From Bacteroidales bacterium (GTDB lineage: Bacteria > Bacteroidota > Bacteroidia > Bacteroidales > UBA932), in the NCBI GenBank assembly GCA_017398125.1, contig JAFQHE010000004.1, positions 1-58,427 of the forward strand: 58,427 nucleotides of DNA. The letters are read 5' to 3'. Under the pieces are notes generated by a model. The model made no database searches. It saw nothing but the letters and a program-made list of their open reading frames with translations, and was not told where the DNA came from. The position numbers and the translations under genes are program-made. This document shows, in pieces, positions 29,807 through 37,330 of this stretch (within the stretch, counting starts at the first letter, position 1; every line of letters begins with the position of its first letter).

Positions 29807-29838
29807 CAAATTTACATTAATGGGCACTATAAAACAAA
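29807..29838 (-). promoter_or_regulatory. Promoter of the efflux operon
   Basis: On the minus strand, TTTG (29838-29835) and TAAATTTG (29814-29807) are separated by 20 bp, close to the Bacteroidota TTTG-N19-TAnnTTTG pattern. They lie 15 bp upstream of the TolC-family start codon. Confidence 0.6.
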
Positions 29839-29857
29839 CGCTCTGCTAATTTGACCT

Positions 29858-31138
29858 TCAATCCTTCAAAGTTACCTCTATTACAACCGGATTTGACTCC
29901 TCACCTAACTTTTTGGCCACAGCCTTCATCTTTGGCGAATTGCTCAAAGCTGCCAAATCAATGAATGATATGGCGTCTATCACCTGATACATCTTGTTCC
30001 CTTCAATTACATCGGGATAAAAAGGAATACCGCCATCAAGGTCATTTACAAATCCTGTTATTCCGGTACGTTTGTCTTGGCTCAAAGTCCTTACCTGATA
30101 TTTCTGAGGATTGTAAAGCACTGTACTTTTACTAAGAGTCTCTGAAAACTTTTCAAAATCAGGGAAATCAATAGCAGGTACAGTAATAGGGAAAAGATAT
30201 GTGTCGTTTATCTGAGCAATCATTGAATTTGATATCTGCAGGTAATTTGGATAAAGCCCCTGCTCCCTTGCTGCTTTGTATACCCCGTAATCAAATACCA
30301 TAAATGGAACCAGTCTGTAATCCTTGCCAAACATATATAGAGTATCTTCATGCTCAGTTCCTGCCCTTAAATAATATGAGTTGCCACCAAAATCACTTCT
30401 TACACCAATATTGACATTCTTCATTACCACTCCGGCTTCAGGTCCGTTTGCAAACTTGTATTGATGTGTCCCCTCTTCCATTACAGGAAATACTCTTTCA
30501 ACACTTCCATCCTCACCAAATACCGGTACAACCAGGTTCTCTTCCCCATCCTTTACATTCATACGCAAACCTGCCACTGCATCATACTTGCCGTCACCTA
30601 TGTAACTGTAACCCACAACAAACGGATTATATTTGCTCAAGGTATCATAGCTGACATTCTTCACATACTCATTCTCCAAAGTATAAACAGCCAACCCGTT
30701 CGGACCTCCAATTGCAATCTCATCCCTGTCAAAGGATGGTATAACCACAGTGTTGAAGAGGAACTCACCCTTTGCCCTACCCTTTACACCTATTGGTCTT
30801 ATAAACTCTCCATCGGGAGAAAAAAACCTTACACCAATCTTCTCCTGGAAAGTTGCTCTAAAGAAGAATCCCACGCCATCCTTAACCCGGAAATCGCCAA
30901 TATTATGACCACCAACAAGAGACTCCTGATTGGTCTCAAGCGGAATATACCTCACAGAGGTGGCAAACTCACTCAACTTGACATCTTCAACATTTGCCAA
31001 AGCCTCATCAAAATCCAATACCGGAACTACCTCTTTTTTTGCCTTGCCTCCATCGGTTCCCGCACCACATGAAACCGCCACTATAGAAATGGCAACAAAA
31101 GCCACTGCAACCAAAATTGAATCAAAAATCCTTTTCAT
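29858..31138 (-). CDS. 6-bladed beta-propeller lipoprotein, copy 2
   Basis: This 426-residue lipoprotein has a signal ending AVSC (Cys24). After it comes FDEALANVEDVKLSEFATSVRYIPLET, an entry segment also seen in copy 3. The blade motif RPIGVKGRAKGEF is close to the same segment in copies 3 and 4. The C-terminus carries KMKAV..KLGEESNPVVIEV, the family signature. It is divergent from copy 3 across a 944-bp intergenic region and lies 65 bp upstream of the efflux operon, which has its own promoter. Outer membrane or surface location is likely. The ligand is unknown. Confidence 0.87.
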   Translation of the reverse strand: MKRIFDSILVAVAFVAISIVAVSCGAGTDGGKAKKEVVPVLDFDEALANVEDVKLSEFATSVRYIPLETNQESLVGGHNIGDFRVKDGVGFFFRATFQEKIGVRFFSPDGEFIRPIGVKGRAKGEFLFNTVVIPSFDRDEIAIGGPNGLAVYTLENEYVKNVSYDTLSKYNPFVVGYSYIGDGKYDAVAGLRMNVKDGEENLVVPVFGEDGSVERVFPVMEEGTHQYKFANGPEAGVVMKNVNIGVRSDFGGNSYYLRAGTEHEDTLYMFGKDYRLVPFMVFDYGVYKAAREQGLYPNYLQISNSMIAQINDTYLFPITVPAIDFPDFEKFSETLSKSTVLYNPQKYQVRTLSQDKRTGITGFVNDLDGGIPFYPDVIEGNKMYQVIDAISFIDLAALSNSPKMKAVAKKLGEESNPVVIEVTLKD

Positions 31139-31197
31139 AATCTATAACTTTAAAATGTTAATTCTGTAAATTTTTCGGTTCCTTTCATCACTCCGTA

Positions 31198-31317
31198 CTC
31201 CAGCACTCTGCCTCTCCATTTCCTCTCCTCTCTCTTTTTTCACTTCCCTCTCCACCTCTCTCATCACCTCGTTTATCACTTTGCACCTCAACCCCCTACT
31301 CTCCAGCACTCTGCCTC
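31198..31317. repeat. 17-bp direct repeat flanking a pyrimidine tract
   Basis: CTCCAGCACTCTGCCTC occurs at 31198-31214 and again at 31301-31317, with mostly C/T sequence between the copies. Confidence 0.7.
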
Positions 31318-31622
31318 ACACTCTCATTTATGCTCCAAATCTTTATTATCGTGTACTATGCTTTGCACTGCTTCACGTTACAAAATTAACACCTTACATA
31401 CCTAACTTCAAAATTTAAAATCTCATCATAGCATATATAATTATTTGATTATCCGACAATTATAAAACAATAATCTCATCATCCCTCCAAAATTGCTCAT
31501 ACCTGTCTCTCTTGCAAATTTAATAAAGGCTCTTCCAAAAAACCACTCCACGCATGGTTGCCGGGCCATTTTGCTCCACAACAGAGCCGTTTTGGGGCAT
31601 AACACTCAGATTATCAGTATCC

Positions 31623-31650
31623 GTAAAAAGGAGTGTTGCGCCCTTTTTAC
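31623..31650. other. Short perfect hairpin in the intergenic region
   Basis: GTAAAAAGG and CCTTTTTAC form a 9-bp stem around a 10-nt loop. It could be a weak terminator in either direction or chance. Confidence 0.35.
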
Positions 31651-31835
31651 ACAAAATTGCGCCAGTTTTTCCACCTTGTTACATTTAAAACCGATATTGA
31701 GCCGGGAATTTTCTCCCAAAACCAGGCACCCATCTCCAAAAACAGATTATGAGCCAGATATTGCCCAATATGCATAAGCCACAAAACTATCGACACGTGC
31801 GGGCACACTTATTTACACGAAGTTAACTAAAATAT

Positions 31836-31947
31836 AGTTTGACACCATAAAAAAAAGTTTGACATTTCAATTTTTTCATATCTGATTATCAATAACTTAT
31901 AAAAGTGTATTTTTAAAAAGTCTTACACTCCCCAAAAAAGTTTGACA
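31836..31947 (+). repeat. Three AGTTTGACA repeats upstream of propeller lipoprotein 3
   Basis: AGTTTGACA occurs at 31836, 31856 and 31939. The first two are exactly 20 bp apart and the third 83 bp further, so all three would lie on about the same DNA face. The last two are preceded by A-runs. They lie 136-247 bp upstream of the start at 32083 and may be regulator sites. Confidence 0.55.
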
Positions 31948-32082
31948 CAGGCCCAATAATTGTAGCATATTATTCCATTGCAACAATAAAACTTACATAT
32001 CTTTTAAATATCTATCTCCGTTAAATACAATATCTGACATTTGTTGATGGTAGATTAAACTTAATTCAGTTCACCATTCATT

Positions 32083-33372
32083 ATGAGAAAAAAAATTATT
32101 GCACGACCTATTGTTCAACTATGCTTTACAATAGTAACACTCTCCATATTGTGGAGTTGCAACAGCGACTCTGGCAGTAATAGCCAGAGAATTGAAGTCA
32201 TTGACATTGAAGAGGCTTTAAAAAATGCCGGGGAGGTCAAATTGAGTGATTACGCATCTGAGATCAGATATTATACTCTTGAAAGTGACACTTCTGCTCT
32301 TTTGGGCCGGATTACCGATGTATCAATGGATGAAAATCATATTTTCATTCCAAGTTCAGATTTTATGAAGACTCTCCATGTTTTTGCCAGAGATGGAAAA
32401 TTCATCAGAAATGTAGGATCCAAGGGAAGGGCAAAAGGCGAGTTTATGGCCATCAGATCAATTATTCCTTTGGAGGACAGAAATGCAGTAATGGTTGAAG
32501 GCGGCAACAAGGCCGTCATCTACTCCCTTGATGATGGCAAGACATGGGAAGATATACCATTTGACAAGTTCCTTGCCGGTCAGGAGTCAACCAGCCGTCA
32601 GTTCAATGGCAGAATGGTAACCTCATATTCACAAAATATTCAGAATATAGGCTACGATGGCAAGGGTAATTTTTATCTGTTGACCATGGATAAGAAGAAC
32701 GGAGAGCAATGGTTGGTGATGACAGATTCCACTCTTGAGAAGAAGTGGGAGATGGAATTGAGGCGGCCTGTAAAGAAAGAGTTAAAAATGAAACTGCCCA
32801 ACGGGGCATTGGTACAATTCCCACCTGAGTATTATTCCGGCTCACTATACCTTAATGATGGGGAGTGCGTATTTTACCATTGGCTCAAAGATACTGCATA
32901 TATTGTAAAAGAGAACTGCATAACTCCAAGATTGGCAGTAGACTATGGCCGTTTTAGAAAGATAGAGAATGCAGGAAATGAAGATGACATTTCTGCTCAC
33001 ATTGAATATGAATCCAAGAGCCTGATATTTTTAAGTATGCGTATACCCGAATTATTTGACGAGTATGCAGACAAGAATGGCAACGGTCATTTGATTTATG
33101 ACAAGATAAAAAACAGGGCAATCCTCCTTAAACCTTATGAAGATGCAACAGACGAAAGTCACGGAAATGGCTGTGGCGCGTTTTACAATGATCTTGACAA
33201 CGGAATGCCTTTCTGGCCTTTGGCCATTCAGGGCAAAAGCATGTTCTCTTTTTGTGATGCCGGAAAATTCATGGAATTGAGCCGTAAGTACAGTTCGCCA
33301 AAGATGAAGGAGATTGCATCGCTCATTAACGAAGAGTCCAACCCTGTGCTCATAGAGGTCGTTTTGAAATAA
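32083..33372 (+). CDS. 6-bladed beta-propeller lipoprotein, copy 3
   Basis: This 429-residue lipoprotein has a signal ending LWSC (Cys26). The entry segment DIEEALKNAGEVKLSDYASEIRY parallels copy 2, as does the blade motif FIRNVGSKGRAKGEF. The C-terminal signature KMKEIASLINEESNPVLIEV is intact. Copy 2 is its closest relative in the window and is divergently transcribed. Downstream, the 51-bp tandem repeats begin 17 bp after its stop codon. No start-codon alternative is close. Function is unknown beyond an envelope propeller. Confidence 0.87.
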   Translation: MRKKIIARPIVQLCFTIVTLSILWSCNSDSGSNSQRIEVIDIEEALKNAGEVKLSDYASEIRYYTLESDTSALLGRITDVSMDENHIFIPSSDFMKTLHVFARDGKFIRNVGSKGRAKGEFMAIRSIIPLEDRNAVMVEGGNKAVIYSLDDGKTWEDIPFDKFLAGQESTSRQFNGRMVTSYSQNIQNIGYDGKGNFYLLTMDKKNGEQWLVMTDSTLEKKWEMELRRPVKKELKMKLPNGALVQFPPEYYSGSLYLNDGECVFYHWLKDTAYIVKENCITPRLAVDYGRFRKIENAGNEDDISAHIEYESKSLIFLSMRIPELFDEYADKNGNGHLIYDKIKNRAILLKPYEDATDESHGNGCGAFYNDLDNGMPFWPLAIQGKSMFSFCDAGKFMELSRKYSSPKMKEIASLINEESNPVLIEVVLK

Positions 33373-33389
33373 CTCTCTTCCCGACAGGT

Positions 33390-33602
33390 TTATCCACAAA
33401 AGAAGATTGTTTTAAGGAAGAACTCTCTCTAAAACTGAAGTCGTCCACAAAAAGCGGTGGTTCTGTGGAGGAACGCTCTCTGGAACTGGGCTCGTCCACA
33501 AAAGAATGTGGTTCTGTGGAGGAACGCCTTCTGAAACCGGGCTCGTCGGGCTCGTCCGCAAAGAAGGGTGGCTTTGTAGATGAAATTGAAGTTGTAAGTG
33601 AA
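33390..33602. repeat. Four degenerate 51-bp tandem repeats
   Basis: Units begin at 33390, 33441, 33492 and 33552 (TCGTCCACAAAA-like). The 60-bp third interval is explained by a 9-bp tandem duplication (GGGCTCGTC twice, 33539-33556). Units 2 and 3 are the most alike; 1 and 4 are degenerate. Units 2 and 3 each contain a TCCACA...TGTGGA inverted repeat. The period is 17 codons and the repeats stay open in one plus frame and one minus frame, with no ATG in the plus frame and no recognisable protein. Confidence 0.8.
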
Positions 33603-33631
33603 GGTGCTGGAGGCACGGTTAAGGAAAAGAG

Positions 33632-33672
33632 AACACCCCTGAAGTACGTTGGTTTGTAACTTCAGGGGTGTT
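33632..33672. terminator. Strong bidirectional terminator between convergent genes
   Basis: A perfect 13-bp stem (AACACCCCTGAAG / CTTCAGGGGTGTT) around a 15-nt loop, with TCATTTATC after it on the plus strand and CTCTTTTCC on the minus strand. It probably serves both the copy-3 lipoprotein region and the fumarase gene. Confidence 0.88.
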
Positions 33673-33767
33673 TCATTTATCTATATATGCCTGCCTTCGG
33701 GAATCCTGCATAGAGATAACCGCCATGGGAACTCATCCACCAAAGTGCGGCAGGCCATAGGTTCGTT

Positions 33768-35393
33768 CTATTTGCAGCAGATTGGTTTGATCTGGGTAAA
33801 GAAGTCATTGCCCTTGTCATCTACAAGGATGAATGCAGGGAAGTTCTCAACCTCAATCTTCCAGATTGCCTCCATACCCAACTCAGGATACTCAACACAC
33901 TCCACACTCTTGATATTGTCTTTTGCAAGGATAGCGGCAGGACCTCCGATACTTCCAAGATAGAAACCGCCATGTTTCTTACATGCGTCAGTTACCTGTT
34001 GGCTGCGGTTTCCTTTTGCAATCATGATCATGCTTCCGCCATTTGCCTGGAACAAATCTACATAACTGTCCATACGGCCTGCTGTTGTAGGGCCAAATGA
34101 ACCGCTCGGCATTCCTTGAGGAGTCTTTGCAGGGCCTGCATAGTAGATTGGATGGTTCTTGATGTACTCAGGAAGACCCTCACCGTTGTCGATACGCTCT
34201 TTAAGTTTTGCGTGCGCAATATCTCTACCAACTATGATTGTACCGTTCAAAAGCAACTGTGTTGATACCGGATATTTGCTCAACTCTGCCAAAACCTCGT
34301 TCATAGGACGGTTAAGGTCAATAATAACACCGTGTGAATGGGTAGAGTTCAAATATTTCTCAGGAATCAATCTTGCAGGATTGCTGTCAAGAGTCTCCAA
34401 CCAGATACCGTCTTTGTTGATCTTACCCTTGATGTTACGGTCTGCGCTACAACTTACACCCATACCTACAGGGCAAGAAGCACCGTGACGAGGCAAACGG
34501 ATAACCCTTATATCATGGGCAAAATATTTGCCACCGAACTGCGCACCTATTCCAAGGCAATGCGCTGCTTTCAAAAGCTTCTTCTCCATCTCGATGTCAC
34601 GGAAAGCGTGTCCACCCTCACCGCCTTCGGTAGGAAGAGCATCGTAATATTTTGCTGAAGCAAGTTTTACAGTCTTAAGATTAAGTTCTGCCGATGTTCC
34701 GCCAATTACAAAAGCGATATGGTAAGGAGGACAAGCAGCAGTACCCAAAGTCTTCATCTTCTCAATAAGGAAGTTTTCAAGTTTCTCTGGAGTCAAAAGA
34801 GCCTTTGTCTCCTGGAAAAGGTATGTCTTGTTTGCAGATCCGCCGCCCTTTGCAACAAAGAGGAATTTGTACTCGTTGCCATCAACCGAGAAGATGTCAA
34901 TCTGTGCAGGAAGGTTGTTTCCTGAATTCTTCTCCTTGTACATGTCAAGAGCCAAAGTCTGTGAATAGCGTAAGTTGTCGGTTGTATATGTATCATAAAC
35001 GCCGTGAGAGATTGAAGCCTCATCACCACCGCCTGTATATACATTCTGACCCTTCTTTGCAACAATTGTAGCAGTACCTGTATCCTGACAAAGAGGTAAT
35101 TGTCCGTTAACTGAAACATTTGCATTCAAAAGGAATGTAAGTGCAACAGCCTTGTCGTTCTGGCTTGCCTCCGGATCATTAAGAATCTTTGCAACCATCT
35201 CATTATGCTCGGGTCTGAGCATAAATGAAACATCATGGAAAGCCTGACGGGTAAGAAGTCTGATACCCTCCTGCTCCACTTTCAAGATCTCATTGCCCTC
35301 AAAGTTGGCAACAGAGACATAATCTTTAGTCAAAAGATGATACTGTGTAGTATCTTGTCCCATAGGGAACATCTCATGATATTTGAATTCCAT
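33768..35393 (-). CDS. fumA: Fumarate hydratase, class I (iron-sulfur, single chain)
   Basis: This 541-residue enzyme interconverts fumarate and malate in the TCA or fumarate-reduction pathway. It is a single-chain class I fumarase of FumA/FumB type, of normal length. The three [4Fe-4S] ligands are visible: C102 ([10 protein letters not shown]), C221 ([10 protein letters not shown]) and C315 ([11 protein letters not shown]). Other landmarks are [12 protein letters not shown] and the C-terminal [25 protein letters not shown] region of the smaller domain. The oxygen-sensitive cluster fits an anaerobic life style. It is transcribed alone toward a strong terminator, and prfB lies upstream across a 201-bp gap. 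Confidence 0.97.
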   Translation of the reverse strand: MEFKYHEMFPMGQDTTQYHLLTKDYVSVANFEGNEILKVEQEGIRLLTRQAFHDVSFMLRPEHNEMVAKILNDPEASQNDKAVALTFLLNANVSVNGQLPLCQDTGTATIVAKKGQNVYTGGGDEASISHGVYDTYTTDNLRYSQTLALDMYKEKNSGNNLPAQIDIFSVDGNEYKFLFVAKGGGSANKTYLFQETKALLTPEKLENFLIEKMKTLGTAACPPYHIAFVIGGTSAELNLKTVKLASAKYYDALPTEGGEGGHAFRDIEMEKKLLKAAHCLGIGAQFGGKYFAHDIRVIRLPRHGASCPVGMGVSCSADRNIKGKINKDGIWLETLDSNPARLIPEKYLNSTHSHGVIIDLNRPMNEVLAELSKYPVSTQLLLNGTIIVGRDIAHAKLKERIDNGEGLPEYIKNHPIYYAGPAKTPQGMPSGSFGPTTAGRMDSYVDLFQANGGSMIMIAKGNRSQQVTDACKKHGGFYLGSIGGPAAILAKDNIKSVECVEYPELGMEAIWKIEVENFPAFILVDDKGNDFFTQIKPICCK

Positions 35394-35594
35394 AGTATAT
35401 TATTTTATATGATATATTTAATAAATCTCTAAAAATCATTCCATTGCTTGCAATTCTCCATTGCATTACCCTCAAACCAGCCATTTCACTGCCTGCAATC
35501 AATCACTGCATTACCTTCAAGTACAAAACATAAATGTCGTGCCGGGCTCAAAACCCAATCTGCTCTCCAATACCCGTAATCCGGCCGGCCACAA

Positions 35595-36690
35595 CTACTG
35601 CCGTGTATTCTCCAGCAGATACCTGCGCATGAACTCGTTCAAATCGCCGTCAAGCACAGCCTGGGTATCCGAGGTCTCGCATCCTGTCCTCAAATCCTTG
35701 ACCATCTTGTACGGATGGAGCACATAACTGCGGATCTGCGATCCCCACTCGATCTTCTTCTTCTGCCCCTCAAGTTCAGCCTGTTTCTCACGCTTTTTCG
35801 CAAGCTCTATCTCATAAAGATGCGATTTCAGGATGCGCAAGGCATTCTGTCTGTTATCCAACTGAGAGCGGGTCTCTGTATTTTCAACCACAATTCCACT
35901 TGGGATATGCCTCACCCTCACACCTGTCTCAACCTTGTTCACATTCTGTCCGCCTGCACCGCTTGAACGGAAAGTGTCCCACTCGAGGTCTGCAGGGTTT
36001 ATTGTAATCTCTATAGACTCATCAACCAGAGGATATACAAAAACCGAAGAGAATGTTGTCTGTCTCTTGCCCTGGGCATTGAACGGTGATATGCGCACAA
36101 GCCTGTGGACTCCATTTTCAGCCTTGAGATAGCCATATGCAAAATCGCCCTCAATCTCAACGGTGGCAGACTTGATTCCGGCCTCATCCCCATCAATTAC
36201 GTCATATACGGAGACTTTGTAACCGTTTCGCTCACCCCATCGGGTATACATACGCAAAAGCATCATGCTCCAGTCATTGCTTTCCGTTCCTCCTGCGCCG
36301 GAATTTATCTTGAGCAGGGCCCCGAGATTGTCACCCTCCTCACCCAACATGCTTTTGGCCTCTATCTCATCAATTTTTGTAACCAGAGAGGCATACTCTC
36401 CGTCAAGTTCTGCCTCCATAGATGCATCCTCCTCCATCTGCGCCATCTCATACAGCACCTCCAGATCTTCGGCTGCGGCAGTCAGCGAGTCAATGGCATT
36501 AACCCAATACTTGACACCGCTCAACTCCTTCAGAAACTTTTCAGCAGCCTTGGGATCATCCCAAAAATCAGCAGCAGTGGACTTTTCGGTACCGCGTTCA
36601 ACCTCAACTACCTTTGCATCATAGTCAAAGAGACCTCCTTAAGGCCTCAATCCTCTCTTTACAATCCTTTATCTGTTCCTGTTGAATCAT
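35595..36690 (-). CDS. prfB: Peptide chain release factor 2, with programmed +1 frameshift
   Basis: RF2 recognises UGA and UAA stop codons and triggers peptide release. The ATG at 36690 opens a 21-codon leader (MIQQEQIKDC...) that ends in an in-frame TGA at 36625-36627. A +1 shift at CTT TGA C moves translation into the long frame (GAC TAT GAT), giving about 364 residues, the usual RF2 length. Reading only the long frame would start late, at 36524, and lose about 55 residues. The RF2 anticodon-like tripeptide SPF (VRISPFNAQG) and the GGQ motif (SSGAGGQNVNKVE) are intact. recX lies 40 bp upstream on the same strand. Autoregulation by RF2 level is expected. Confidence 0.96.
36625..36639 (-). 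promoter_or_regulatory. prfB: prfB recoding site (internal Shine-Dalgarno plus CUUUGAC)
   Basis: AGGAGG, three bases, CTT, then TGA C: the same spacing as the E. coli prfB frameshift signal. The AGGAGG pairs with 16S rRNA and promotes slippage of peptidyl-tRNA from CUU to UUU when RF2 is scarce. Confidence 0.93.
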
Positions 36691-36730
36691 ATCCTAAAAA
36701 TAAAGTGCTAAGGTACGTATTAAACCCCAA

Positions 36731-37261
36731 TTAAACAATGTTATTTAAACATTTTACAATCTCCTCATAATCAAAGCCTCTGCCCATTGCAAAACGTATC
36801 ACAGCCGCCTTTCTTGCCTGCACGGAGCGCATTTGTGACACTTTTTCTACACCATTGGCCATTTTGCGTTCATCCCTTCTGCAAAGTGCTTTCCATTTGT
36901 TGACAACAACTCTTTCAAGCACAGCTGAGGCATCACACCCCTCACCGTTGCCATTATAGTTTTCTGCTATAGCCTCAGATATAATGACGTCGTCAACTCC
37001 CAAAGAGCGCAACTTGTATACAATTTTTTGCCGTCCCCATCCGTTGAACTTAAGTTTGTCCCGTACAAAAGCTGCAGCAAAGCGTCTGTCATCTACAAAT
37101 TTCTCCTTTACAAGCCGCTCTACAATCTCCTCAACAATGGATGAACCGGCACCTTCCTCCTTGTCGAGCCATCGGCGGGCATAGGCAGCCACTTGTCCTG
37201 TAGAGTACTCGCACCTGCTGCATCTTGCCATCAAACGCTCCATTAGCTGTTGCTTATTCAT
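36731..37261 (-). CDS. recX: RecX family regulator of RecA
   Basis: This 176-residue protein fits RecX, with three-helix repeats: STGQVAAYARRWL, IVEEIVERLVKEKFVDDRRFAAAFVRDKL and GWGRQKIVYKLRSLGVDDVIISEAI. RecX binds RecA filaments and limits recombination and SOS activity. The C-terminal part (MANGVEKVSQMRSVQARKAAVIRFAMGRGFDYEEIVKCL) carries the last repeat. recA itself lies about 3.8 kb away on the opposite strand, so the two are neighbours but not an operon. It precedes prfB by 40 bp. Confidence 0.93.
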   Translation of the reverse strand: MNKQQLMERLMARCSRCEYSTGQVAAYARRWLDKEEGAGSSIVEEIVERLVKEKFVDDRRFAAAFVRDKLKFNGWGRQKIVYKLRSLGVDDVIISEAIAENYNGNGEGCDASAVLERVVVNKWKALCRRDERKMANGVEKVSQMRSVQARKAAVIRFAMGRGFDYEEIVKCLNNIV

Positions 37262-37330
37262 AATAATCTCTGCAAGAAATGGTTACACCTGATTGTAATA
37301 ATAGATAAATTGCCTGTCGGGAAAACAGAA

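Larger units (their letters stand above)
31139..32082. other. 944-bp intergenic region between divergent propeller lipoproteins
   Basis: No convincing gene is seen here. The region holds a pyrimidine-rich tract (about 31185-31330), a perfect 9-bp inverted repeat at 31623-31650, and three AGTTTGACA repeats at 31836-31947 in an AT-rich stretch. A 94-codon plus-strand frame at 31493-31777 has no recognisable features and I do not call it. Confidence 0.7.

Noticed and set aside
31493-31777. 94-codon plus-strand frame in the intergenic region
   Set aside because: No family features, no promoter or conserved start, and it crosses a hairpin; not supported as a gene.
33390-33602. CRISPR array
   Set aside because: The units are contiguous and degenerate with no spacers, and no cas genes are present.
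33350-33616. Minus-strand 88-codon and plus-strand 64-codon frames over the 51-bp repeats
   Set aside because: Both are explained by a repeat period of 17 codons, which keeps any frame open; the plus frame has only GTG as start. I list the repeats, not genes.
35394-35594. Short CATTGCA/CACTGCA-like repeats between fumarase and prfB
   Set aside because: Too short and irregular to separate from chance.
36625-36690. Sequencing error or disrupted prfB
   Set aside because: The TGA sits exactly at the known recoding site with AGGAGG at the right distance, so it is programmed, not a mutation.
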